DNA from: Annona cherimola
Taxonomy: Eukaryota > Streptophyta > Magnoliopsida > Magnoliales > Annonaceae
Reading direction: 5' to 3'
DNA: 64,000 nucleotides
NCBI GenBank assembly: GCA_030490835.1
Contig: CM059971.1
Coordinates: forward strand, 1,682,545 to 1,746,544
The notes under the pieces were generated by a model. It saw nothing but the letters and a program-made list of their open reading frames with translations, searched no databases and was not told the origin of the DNA. A program made the position numbers and the translations under genes. This document shows, piece after piece, positions 1 through 12,100 of this stretch (positions within the stretch are counted from its first letter, which is position 1; each line of letters starts with the position of its first letter).

Positions 1-2
1 CG

Positions 3-614
3 CGTAAATTTCGTGAAGGACTAAAGCCTTCGATTCGAACTAAAATATCTGTGATCCGAACTGAGGATTACAAAGTGATTTTAGACATGGCTCGTAGTGT
101 GGAGCGAGAAGAACTGGAATGGGGAAAATCTCAAATCAAGAAGAGAAATGCTGAGCTGAAGAAACAAGGCAGGTTCCAAAGCAATAAGAAGCCTCATATT
201 GAACCCCAACATGGGAACACTGCCTAGAAACCACCCAAGATGATCAAATGTTTCGGTTGTGGTGAGATTGGCCATATAAAGTCTCGATGTCCTCATGCCA
301 ATACTTTTTGTCATCATTGTGGACAGCAAGGACATCGTCGGCCTATATGTCCACAGCTTCAGACAGGGATACCTCAAATGGTTAATTTACCAACGCGACA
401 ACCACAACGACAACAAAACGGACCAATACGTGCACCTATTGCAACACGTGGTGTAGGTCTAAGAGGACGACCTAATCAAATACCACAATATCAACCCCAA
501 CAGCAACCACTCCGCATTGAGCAAAGGCCACAAGCCACAAGTCGTATTCAGGCAACTACAGCAGAGGAGGTGCAAGTTGCTCATGAGGTGGTGACAGGTA
601 ACTCTTTAAGTTAA
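3..614 (+). pseudogene. Ty3/gypsy gag C-terminal part, interrupted
   Basis: This is the carboxyl end of a retrotransposon Gag (nucleocapsid) protein, which packages element RNA. It enters from the left edge of the window in the frame starting at base 3. Two CCHC zinc knuckles (CX2CX4HX4C) lie at about 249-290 and 309-350, followed by a Gln/Arg/Pro-rich tail. An in-frame TAG at 225-227 splits the frame before the knuckles. The upstream part (RKFREGLKPSIR) matches the usual retrotransposon gag core end. A double knuckle is somewhat unusual, since many plant Ty3 gags carry one. The reading frame ends at 612-614 and pol starts in another frame after about 50 bases. Confidence 0.85.
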
Positions 615-661
615 AAAAAAATCACTAATTTTCTATTTATACTCTTAAAAATGCATTACTT

Positions 662-3600
662 ATGTCATGTAAAAATATATATATATCAGGTGAACTTTCA
701 ATTTGTGGACAATTAGCGTATGTTTTATTTGATCCCGGTGCTACCCATTCCTTTGTTTCATATACATTCGCAATGAGAGCACAATTATATTTGGAAAATA
801 TGGAGTCAACCATGAGAATATCTACACCTTTACGGGTAGTGTGTACTGCAACACAAATATGTTTAGACTGTCCAGTAATTATAGAAGGTAGGCCTTATCC
901 TGCTAATTTGATCGTATTAGACACTTGTGAGTTGGATGTGATACTTGGGATGGATTGGCTAAGTAAATGGAGTGCGGTAGTCTACTGTAAAGATAAGCAA
1001 GTCGTAATCAGACCTAAGAACTGCCTGCCCGTCACTTTCACTGGGAGGTCACAAGATAGAGTTCCAAAGCTAATATCATCCATGAAAGCAAAAAGATTAA
1101 TGCGGAAGGGGTGTATAGCATATCTAGTTTTCGCAGTTGATGCAAAACCTGAAGGCAAAAGACTAGAAACTATACCCATAGCAAGAGATTTTCCCGATGT
1201 ATTTCCTGAAGAGTTACCTGGTCTACCCCCAGAGCGGGAGGTAGAATTCAGCATCGAATTATATGCAGGTACTAGCCCTATATCAAAGGCACCATATAGG
1301 ATGGCACCAATAGAGCTTGAAGAGTTGAAGAAGCAGCTCCAAGAGTTATTAGCCAAAGGCTTCATTCGTCCTAGTGTATCTCCATGGGGTGCACCAGTCC
1401 TATTTGTGAAGAAAAAAGATGGTAGCCTTAGACTCTGTATTGATTATAGAGAGTTGAACAAGGTAACAGTCAAAAATAAATATCCGTTACCACGAATTGA
1501 TGATCTTTTAGATCAATTAAAGGGTGCTAGTGTATTTTCTAAGATTGATCTACAGTCAGGGTATCATCAAATGCGAATTCAAGATATTGATATCTTGAAA
1601 ACTGCATTCAGAACTAGATATGGCCATTATGAATTTTTGGTGATGCCGTTTGGTTTGACTAATGCACCTGCGTTCTTTATGGATTTGATGAATCGTATTT
1701 TTCGGGAGTATCTTGATCAGTTTGTAGTGGTCTTCATTGATGACATATTGATATACTCTAAAGATAATATAGAACATGAATACCATCTACGGTTAGTCTT
1801 GCAAAGACTACGGGAGCAAAAATTATATGCTAAGTTAAAAAAATGTGACTTCTGGTTACCCCGTGTTTGCTTCCTCGGGCATGTGGTGTCGGGAGATGGC
1901 ATAGCAGTTGATCCGCAAAAGATTGAGGCTGTGGTAAACTGGGTAAGACCAAGCACTGTGACAGAGGTTTGAAGCTTTCTTGGGTTAGCTGGTTATTATA
2001 GGCGATTTGTAAAGGGATTCTCGACAATCGCTTTGCCTCTCACCAACTTAACTAGAAATAATGTAAAATTTGATTGGAATGACCGATGTGAGGAAGCCTT
2101 TCAAAAGTTAAAGCAGCGGTTAGTGGAAGCTCCTATTTTGGCTATTCCTTCAGGAACAGGAGGCTTTGTGATATACAGCGATGCATCCAAGAAAGGTTTG
2201 GGTTGTGTGTTGATGCAAAATGGCAAGGTGATTGCTTATGCATCTAGGCAATTAAGGATGCATGAGCAAAACTATCCAACCCATGACTTAGAGCTTGCAG
2301 CAATTGTATTTGCCTTGAAACTTTGGAGGCATTATTTATATGGAGAAAGGTGCGACATCTATACAGACCATAAAAGCCTTAAGTATATTTTCACTCAGAA
2401 AGAGCTGAATATGCGACAACGACGATGGTTAGAATTGCTAAAAGACTATGACCCGACAATTTTGTATCATCCAGGCAAGGCAAATGTTGTAGCTGATGCA
2501 CTTAGTAGAAAATCGGGTGATAGTAGGGCTAGTATGCTTACTGCCCAACCCATTCTCTTTGAGGAGATGAGAAGAATGGATCTTTGTGTTGATGTGGAAG
2601 GAGTTGTAGCTCGAATCAGTAATTTGAGTTTGCAACCCACCATATTTGATGAGATCAAAGAGGCTCAGCAGAATACATCGGACATCAATTTTATACGTAG
2701 AAAGGAGCGCACCATGAGGGGTGAATTGCCAGACTTCACTATTAAGGATGATGGTGTTCTCCAATTTCGAAATAGATTAGCCATTCCACGAGGAACTGCA
2801 ATAATTGCAAATATATTGCAAGAGTCCCATTATAGTCCTTATTCTATTCATCTTGGTAGTAATAAAATGTATCAAGATTTGAAATCACAGTATTGGTGGG
2901 ATGGAATGAAGAATGATGTGGCAAAATTTGTGGCTAAGTGTTTGACTTGTCAGCAAGTCAAAGCAGAACATCAAAGACCTGGCGGATTACTACAGCAAAT
3001 TGAGATACCGACATGGAAATGGGAGGAAATCACTATGGATTTTATCATCGGTTTACCTAAAACCCGTGCCGGATATGACAGTATTTGGGTTATTGTTGAT
3101 AGATTAACCAAGTCAGCACATTTTGTTCCTGTAAGGACTACTTATACAGCTGAAAAGTTAGCTTGGATCTATCACAAAGAGATTGTCAAGTTGCATGGAG
3201 TGCCAAAGTCTATCATATCTGATAGAGGTTCAGTATTCACTTCTCGATTTTGGAAGGCATTGCATACCGCGATGGGAACTAGATTAAAGTTCAGTTCAGC
3301 CTTTCATCCTCAGACAGATGGACAGACCGAGAGAGTTAATCAACAACTTGAGGACATGCTTCGAGCCTGTGTGATGGATTGGGGTAATAATTGGAGCGAG
3401 TACCTATCATTGGCAGAGTTTGCATATAACAATAGCTACCACTCCAGTATACAGATGGCACCATTCGAAGCATTATATGGAAGAAAATGTAGATCCCCAC
3501 TATGTTGGGATGCAGTTGGTGAGGCTACTATCTTGGGACCTTAGATAATTGCAGAGACTGAAGAAAAAGTTGCTAAAATTCAGGAGAAGATCCTCGTGGC

Positions 3601-4075
3601 TTAGTCACGACAAAAGAGCTATGCAGACACTCGACGTAGACCACTGGAGTTTACGGTGGGTGACAAGGTATTTCTGAGAGTCTCACCAATGAAGGGTGTG
3701 GTTCGTTTTGGCATCAAAGGAAAGTTAAGTCCTAGGTATATCGGACCTTATGAAATATTGGAAAGAATAGGGAAGGTGGCTTATCGATTGGCACTTCCAC
3801 CCGCCTTATCAGGGGTACATGATGTTTTTCATGTATCTACCTTGCGAAAGTACGAACCGGATCCTTCTCATATTTTGCAACCCCAGCAAATTAGTATTCA
3901 AGAAAATTTACATTATGAGGAGAAGCCTATTCGAATTATTGACAACAAGGTCAAATAGTTAAGGAATAAGTCTATTCGACTAGTGAAAGTTCAATGGAGC
4001 AACCACACAGAAGATGAGGCACTGTGGGAATTAGAATCTATTATGAAAGACAAATATCCATATCTTGAGTTCTAG
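662..4075 (+). pseudogene. Ty3/gypsy chromovirus pol (PR-RT-RNaseH-INT-chromodomain) with four in-frame stops
   Basis: This is the polyprotein of a chromovirus, probably Tekay/Del clade. The order is: protease with a DPGATHSF active-site region near 731 (Pro where Ser or Thr is commoner); reverse transcriptase with FIDD at 1733-1744; RNase H with [10 protein letters not shown] near 2174; integrase with an HHCC zinc finger and the D,D-E triad (MDF near 3035, SDRG near 3220, QLEDML near 3350); and a terminal chromodomain at about 3930-4072. One frame runs across all 3.4 kb without an indel, but is cut by TGA 1970-1972, TAG 3542-3544, TAG 3602-3604 and TAG 3956-3958. The clade call rests on the integrase phrase DRLTKSAHF and the chromodomain. 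The element is non-autonomous now. Confidence 0.93.
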
Positions 4076-4110
4076 CTAAGTTTCGAGGACGAAACTTTTA
4101 ATAAGGTGAG

Positions 4111-7100
4111 TGTAAATCTAAACCCCTAATTACTTTATGAATTTTAATTTACTATTAGCATGTTAATTAAAATGCAAAATTAAGGTTATGTAATTTTAAT
4201 TAAAATTGTGAAAGTATGATATTATTTAAATAAATAAATAATGATTTATTATTGGGTGAAATTAAAATGAATAACTAAAGCCTGAACTAAATACAAATGA
4301 ATTTTTGCTATAAAATGATATGCGAATAATATAAAATTAAATTAGAGAAAAATCATGGAAATGAGATATCTAAATAGACTGAAATATATATATATATAAT
4401 AATAAAATGAGGTGAATACTAGTTGAGCCGTGTGCCCACCTAAATATAAAAGAATATAGATATTTTATGAGACCAAGTGTAGAAGAAAATAATAAAATTC
4501 AAGAAATGTATATGTAAAGGTGAGATTGGTTTGTTAAATTGTTTAAATCAACAATAGAAATTGGTAGTAGAAATTTAATAAATATGATAAATTATTATAT
4601 ATTATATACTACCATAATTATTAAATGAATTAGCAAAAATGCACAGTCTAATATGGCCGAATTTGTAATTTTCAAATGGGCCACAAATAAATAATTAATC
4701 AAGTTAGTATGAATTAAATAATTATAAAATAAGTTAAATTAAAAATTATGCAAGTAATTATTTATAATTACGTGCATAATTTCCATGCTTTTAGAATACG
4801 TATACAAATGAACCATGCATATCCGTTGATTTCCATTAATTTTGATTCATGCATATCCATTGAATCCCATTTAATTTTGATTCATGCATATCCATTGAAT
4901 CCCATTGAATCCCATTTAATTTTGATTCATGCATATCCATTGAATCCCATTTAATTTTGATTCATGCATTAACGATAAAAGAAAACAGAGAAGCAGAAGA
5001 TATGCATTCCTACGTTGATTTCAAAGCATGGCTATTAAAGGATACGAGATACTTGATACTATTTAAAATATTTTTTTTATTGAGATTTTCTAATAATAGG
5101 GTGACGATTCATGAGAATTGGAGTGGCGACGATTCATGGAAAATGGAATTGGGATAGAATACGTGTATATACAAAGAGGAGAAAGCTGGCAGTGCACCTT
5201 TATTCAAATTTGAATACACCGGGATCCAATAGGAGATATGGCAAAGAGATCATTTAGGAGATTTGGTGAAGAGATAATTGAGGAGGTTGGCCTTAGCTCT
5301 TATTTTCCTTCCCCAAATAAACAGGTACATATTATTATTTGAATGAACAATTGAAGTTTAAATGACAGGGATATGAATAGATTGAACGATTAAATTTTAT
5401 AAATGATTGAGGTATAGAAGGAGTGAGATTAATATAAGCTGAATTCATAGACGAGATTTGCACATATAGAATCCGTGGAAATGAAAAGTTATTAAATAAA
5501 TTAGTACGGTAAGAATGATATCAGAATTTGGATCGTGGTGGGTAAGGTAGAAATATTAACTGGAAAATTATTTTCTTTTCATTAACATATGATTGAGAAG
5601 TACTTTTATTTAAAGGATTGCTGGATAATTTAAACTATTAAGATATTTAGTTATCCGTTAATTTGAAGGTTGACTAAAATTACATGTTAATAATAATAAT
5701 AGGAAGGATAGTTAACATGAGAAAAAAAAAATTTGTCGTTGTTCTATTTGAGTACGTAATAACTTAATGGAGTTATGCGTATTATTTTCTCTTTTGAAGT
5801 TTTACTGATTATAATTGATAATGGAGTTTAAAGGAATGATTTCAATTGAATATCCAGCATTCACACGTGGATTGCAAATATTCAATGCCCATATGTCCAT
5901 CATGTGTAAATTTTTAATATAAATACTATTTAAAATTAAATTGACGTTTACCTATTAGGATATATGGAGTAAAATATATATATAATATGACTTATTAATA
6001 CATAGAACTAAGGAGTGAGTAACCATAGTTATTTAATTAATTTAATGAGTATAGAAATTATAATTTATCAACAGGAATTATAATCTATCTACGGGCTTTT
6101 GGAATAAATTGAGTTTTGTTATTTAATATTAGTTTTGGCTAACCCAATTATTTTATAATAAATTTTAATTATATAAAATTATGATCAGGTATATCACTTA
6201 ATGATAATTGGAAAATTATGGTTGGCAATTAGAGATTTGTGTTGACAAGAGTTATATGCTTTGAACCAGATTTTGCATGAAAAAGAGTAAACGAATAGTA
6301 ACTTGAAGATAAAAGAGGTAAGTAGGACTTGTTTTGAACTGAATGATTTCTTTTATATTTCTCGGGCATGTATGTTTTGGATGTCGATGATTTGTATCTT
6401 TTTTGAGATTGATTTATTGTGATGTCGAATTCGAATTTGATTTATAAACAGTATTTATTAGTATTATATTTTGGGCATATGCATGTGTGCATGGTGTGTT
6501 AGCATTTTCATGAGCCATGGCTGAAGATGTCGATTGAGGAGTGTTGTTTGTGATCATTGATGACGATTGATGACATACCGCCGACTGGGGACCGGGGTAT
6601 GGTTTAGCCATTGACGGTTGTGGGCCGTGATAAACCATTGGGCCATTGTGATGTGGTATTGGAGCTACAAATGTATTGAATTATTTGTTGATATTTATTG
6701 TGAGACCAGTATGTAGAGACTGGTACTCAGGCATGAGTGTCTGAGTTGAGCCATGGGCATAAGTTTGTGGCGGGGCCATGGGAGTGTGGAGATCATGGCA
6801 GGATATCACATTCACTTCCTTGTCATTTGACTTGGTATGGTGTTTCCCGCATTTGATTTTCTCGTGCTTAGCACTGATGTAAGACGGGGCAAGATATCGT
6901 ACCTCCCCATTGGATTTGACTTATGTAATCAGAAGATCATGTGTATGTATTGGAATGATTGATCATGAGCATGCACATGGTATTGATTCGAACATGATTT
7001 ATGATTTATTTGAAAATATGCATATTGTTTAACTTCTTTTTTTTTTAATTTATGTTTTGGTTCTACTTACTGAGTTTGCCCAGACTCACCCTATTTTATC

Positions 7101-7419
7101 CTAATTTAGATGACAGGTACGTGGGTGGAGACCAACGTAGGGTTGTTACACCAGATCAAACTAGGACAAGATGAATCCGAATTTTGATTATTTATTTTGA
7201 GTTTTAAGAGTGATGTAGGGACAACCTAATTATCTTATATTTTATGAATTTCAGCACTTGGATGCAACTCGATATATATGTGATGAGATAATTAATTTAT
7301 ATTATTAGTCTGTGAAACATTTGATATTATACCATAATTTAGATTAAATGTGTTCTCCCCATTATCATCGATCCTGTCATATTGGTAGCGACTGTAGACT
7401 TAGACATCGGGGCGCTACA
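4111..7419 (+). repeat. 3' LTR of the chromovirus (about 3.3 kb)
   Basis: The LTR starts TGTAAATC just after the end of pol and a purine-rich tract (4101-4110), and ends GGCGCTACA, giving TG...CA ends. The 5' LTR lies outside the window, so target duplications cannot be tested. The last kilobase carries a conserved block near 7065-7100 (ACTTACTGAG followed by ACTCACC), also found in the other long LTRs of this window. A second copy lies inverted at about 9663-13470: the outer parts match closely and the middle is diverged. No long reading frame is present. Confidence 0.88.
4813..4970 (+). repeat. 35-bp tandem repeat inside the LTR
   Basis: There are about four head-to-tail copies of a 35-bp unit containing TTCATGCATATCCATTGAAT. 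One copy carries an extra internal ATTGAATCCC duplication. The array is not seen at the matching place in the inverted LTR copy (12.6-12.8 kb), so it arose after the two LTRs separated. It creates a short fortuitous reading frame. Confidence 0.8.
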
Positions 7420-7435
7420 CTTGCTTATAATTTTC

Positions 7436-7725
7436 CTGGTGCGGACCATCCTCCTCCTGCCCTGTCATGTGTACCTCCAAACATTTCTCTCCATAAATAG
7501 AGTCGCGCATGTATCCTTGGTATAAGTATCAAAGGCAATACGATGAGATGACCCATAAGGGGTGGAGAAAGGTGTTTGCGCTTGAGGGTAGGACTTTGGG
7601 TTTTGAAAGATTTTTTTTCCTTGAGAAACGTGAGTGCGTGAGAGTAGGATTTTGATTGCAATTGCTATACATATGAGAGGGAAAAAAAACATGTGAGTGA
7701 GAGTAGATTTTTGAGTGTCTAGAGA
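7436..7725 (+). pseudogene. Relic of an NLR 5' leader or promoter
   Basis: On the plus strand this stretch aligns with the reverse complement of 42400-42640, the region just upstream of the intact NLR at 39322-42171. Shared stretches include AAAGGCAATACGA, GATGAC..ATAAGGGG and TTTTGATTGCAATTGCTATA, in the same order. No NLR coding sequence follows: similarity stops near 7725 and an AT-rich MITE half begins. The chromovirus LTR ends about 15 bases to the left, so the element may have inserted next to, or into, a third NLR copy whose body was lost. Confidence 0.7.
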
Positions 7726-9008
7726 CTTAAAAAAATCTTATTCTCTGTATGGATAATTATATATAAATGATTGGAAAGTAGAGTAGTTATGCAAGAAGAT
7801 GTGAAAAAATAATTAAAAAATATAATAATTGTATAGAGTGAAAAGTTATAGATTAAAAAGTTTTAGTTTGGAAATATTTTTGGATTGCCAAATACTTTTT
7901 TAATTAGAATTTCTTTTCCACAACTCGATAAGAATTTTATTTGCCAACCTTAGATTCTTCTCTATATTCTTTCTTTTGAACTTTCGAAATTCTTTCATCT
8001 TTGCCTTACCCACCCAAGCCGAAAGTCCAAAGTAAATTTGAATCGTCTTTCCAACAATGCCTAACATATGTTCCATCTCCCTTTTGAAGTTTCCTTTGTG
8101 TTTCTACTGTACAAAACTTTTATTTTCTTTATATTTATTTTTTTTAACCGACACGTTCTCCTTAGGTTTGCAATAATTTCATTGTACAATTCACCTCTTT
8201 CCTGTTAGCTTTCAAGAAAAGAGTTGCATCATCGGTGGAAAAAAAGTTGAGATATAGATGGACTATGCTTGTTTAATTTAATTTTATTGATGGCATGGGC
8301 ATTTTATGCATCCCATGAGAGTGAAGACAAGCCCTCCATACAAAATAAGAATAAATAAGGTGATAACTGGTCTCTATGACTCAAACTTCAGTTAGCCCTA
8401 AAAGTGGAAGATTTGAAACCATTGATAATTACCCGTAAAGAAGCAAAAGAGATACAACAATATCCACCCAATCCACTTTTCACTAGAAATCATTTTCCTC
8501 ATAGTTGAACTTAGAAATTCTCATTCTACTCCATCGTACGCCTTAACCATAACCAATTTAATTGCAGCTTCCTCCTTTTTTCAACTCTGACTCTCATTAA
8601 GGGAATGAAGAGTTCAGAAGCCATCAACATATTATCTCATACTATGAACTAATCTTTATTTTAGTCTGGTGGTAGAATCATGTTGATATATGGTTCAAAA
8701 ACAAAATATAGGCCCCTTCATATTATGTTTATATAGTTGCAACCTCACAGTCAATTGCTATGATTATTTCTGTTCTCCTTAAACAATTCCTTGGGCTTTT
8801 TCTGTTATTATTGGCATGTCGCATTTGCTTGTGTAAAGAAATTGTGGTTATTAAGACACCCATTACTGATAAACTAATATAACTTCTTCCGTTTATTCAT
8901 ATTTTAGTATTCTGATGGTTAATAGAAAATTCACTTCATCTATTGTATTTAGTATTATTTATAGTATTTTAGAAAAATTTTATTTGTCTAATATCACTAA
9001 GCATGGGC
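7726..9008. other. AT-rich intergenic stretch with MITE debris
   Basis: No gene is recognised. About 7740-7910 resembles the right half of the AT-rich MITE family seen near 29.7 and 32.9 kb. About 8890-8990 resembles one arm of the palindromic MITE at 26.2 kb. I see nothing else supportable. Confidence 0.5.
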
Positions 9009-9196
9009 CCATTGAAATTCATCGTAATAAAAATACAAATGCAGATTGGGCAAGATCTAGAGGATAAAAAATTAACTATAAAATACTGTACTTTTGTTGA
9101 TAGAAATATCGCAATGTGCAAAGCGAAAAATAAATTGTTGTAGTCAAATCAATTGCTAAGGCAGAGTATGATGAGTGAATTAATTTGGTTAAAATT
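9009..9196 (+). pseudogene. Ty1/copia RT-RNase H fragment, left part
   Basis: Conceptual translation shows the copia RNase H pattern ADWA, then KYCTFV, then KSIAKAEY, with several stops and at least one frame change. It ends in an ILE-LEU-VAL-LYS-like helix (INLVKI) exactly where the long LTR at 9197 begins. The reading resumes at 17122 with KFVLQEL, so the two pieces are one copia gene split by an insertion. The five bases AAATT at 9192-9196 are repeated at 17122-17126. Confidence 0.75.
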
Positions 9197-12100
9197 TGTA
9201 GTACCCGCAATTTTAAAGTTGCAACCCATAAGTACATGACATATATATGAAAATTTTGGGCCATGAAATTAATGAAATTAGAATTTTATTAATGGCCTAA
9301 AATTATAAAGTAAGAAAATGGAGAATTAATAAATGAAAAAAAGATGAGTTAAAGTGTTATTGTTGAATGAAATAATAACAAAGTGTATTATTTAATTTTA
9401 GATTAATTAATGAATTTCGGTCAAATGGTTTAATTTAAGTGATTAATTGATTTAAATTGCTTAAATTAGTGAATGGCTATGATTTAATGATTTAAATGCA
9501 TATGGCGGGTATAAGTTATAAAATTTAAAATATTATGATTTATGACATACATTTAATATGGATATTTACAAAAAAATATAAAAAATATATAGAGATGGGT
9601 AGCGGACTACCAAAAAGGGGAATAATTAAGAAGGGGGAGTGCACAAACAAGGAGGGAGAGAACGATGATAATGGGGAGAACACATTTAATCTAAATTATG
9701 GTATAATATCAAATGTTTCACAGACTAATATAAATTAATTATGTCATCACATATATATCGAGTTGCATCCAAGTGCTGAAATTAATAAAATATAAGATAA
9801 TTAGGTTGTTCCCACATCACTCTTAAAATTCAAAATAAATAATCAAAATTTGGATTCATCTTGTCCTAGTTCGATCTGGAGTAACAACCCTACGTTGGTC
9901 TCCACCCACGTACCTGTCATCTAAATTAGGATAAAATAGGGTGAGTCCAGGCAAACTCAGTAAGTAGAACCAAAACATAAATTAAACAAAAGGAGTTTTA
10001 AACAATATGCATTTTTTCAAATAAATCATAAATCATGTTCGAATAAATACCATGTGCATGCTTATGATCAATCATTCCAATACATACACATGATCTTCTG
10101 ATTACATAAGTCAAATCCAATGGGGAGGTTCGATATCTTGCCCCGTCTTACATCAGTGCTAAGCACGAGAAAATCAAATGCGGGAATCACCATACCAAGT
10201 CAAATGACAAGGAAGTGAATGTGATATCCTGCCATGATCTCCACACTCCCATGGCCCTGCCACAAACTTATGCCCATGGCTCAACTCAGACACTCATGCC
10301 TGAGTACCAGTCTCTACATACTCGTCTCACAATAAATATCAACAAATAATTCAATACATTTGTGGCTCCAATACCCCATCACAATGGCCCAATGGTTTAT
10401 CACGGCCCACAACCGTCAATGGCTAAACCATACCCCGGTCCCCAGTCGGCGGTATGTCATCAATCGTCATCGATGATCACAAACAACACTTCTCAATCAA
10501 CATCTTCAGCCATGGCTCATGAAAATGCTAACACACCATGCACACATGCATATGCCCAAAATATAATACTAACAAATACCGTTTATAAATCAAATTCGAA
10601 TTCGACATCACAATAAATCAATCTCAAAAAGATACAAATCATCGACATCCAAAACATACATGCCCGAGAAATATAAAATGAATCATTCAATTCAAAACAA
10701 GTCCTACTTACTTCTTTTACTTTCAAATTATCCTTCCTCTGCTCGTTTATGTGCAAGATCTGGTTCAAAACATATAATGCTAGTTAATATAGAAGCCTAA
10801 TTGCTAATCATATTATTATTATTATTATTATTTTTCAGTAATTACTGTGTGACGAATCCTAATCTCATACTGAGAACTTCTAGTTTCTTAAGAAAATTTC
10901 TAAAGTGGTAATATTTTCTAATATTCCTTTGTAGTTATTTATATTTTAGTCTCGTTCATCATATTACAAAAATCCTATCATATATACACATAAATCTCAA
11001 CATTTTATAGTTTAACCAAATAACAACTTAGTATAAAGCAATAATTTAATAATATAATTTAAAAATATTTTACTAATATAATTTAATTGTATAAACGACA
11101 ATTAATATTATTACCGAAACTAATAGTAATTAATGTTAAACAACATGAATAAATTACTATTATTATTATTATTATTATTATTCTCAATTTCACCTTGGCA
11201 CCCTAATTAAACATTCCTTTTCTTATCTACAAATTTTCTTTCTTGTATTTTATTGTCTAAACTCTACATTTAATACACACATCTTCTTAACAAAATTCAT
11301 AATTATGCAAATAATCCATAACCAAATCCTCTTTCTAAATTCTTCTAAAGAAAATACAATTAAATCTATTCAATCCTAAATAACGGTACAAGCTAACATA
11401 AAGTAACAAATTTTTAATTTCATTAATTTCATAATTATTAAATCCACCCGTTAGACTACTTTAAACAGCCGAAGTTAAAATATCCATATAATGTTTTCTA
11501 ATACAATCCATATAGCCATTAACCACAAATACATGCTTGGATGTGAGAATATTAATCATTTTAAAATAAACGAATAGCAATCTTATTAGGCTAACCGTAA
11601 CTCAATCACAATAATAAAATACCTGTTTCTTGTACTATATAAATTTTTTTATATTCTATTCTATATTTATTTCTCCACACCCATATTCTATATATTAAAT
11701 ATATTAATTCTATTTGCCAAATATAACTGAACATATATGGGTCCAGTATACTCGGATTTACATAAATTCTCTCTCTTTTTTTCTTCTATTTTAAATTTAA
11801 TCTACGAGTAATATATTAATATATAATTACTATCATAAATATGAACATAGTAATTCAGGGATGGTCGTATGCAATTATAAACTATTGACCTCAAGTACAA
11901 AGCATTTGGACTTCATATTCCAACCGGACCATGTTTATACTAATAGCCAACCACTGTTTATACCTTTGACTATTTATATAATGGATATCTTAATATATTA
12001 TATAGATTTCACGTACTCGGATCGCTCAATATGGCCTATATACATCTTAGTATATACAAATATCAGTATATCCTTTTCCTAAAAATTCAATATATATATG

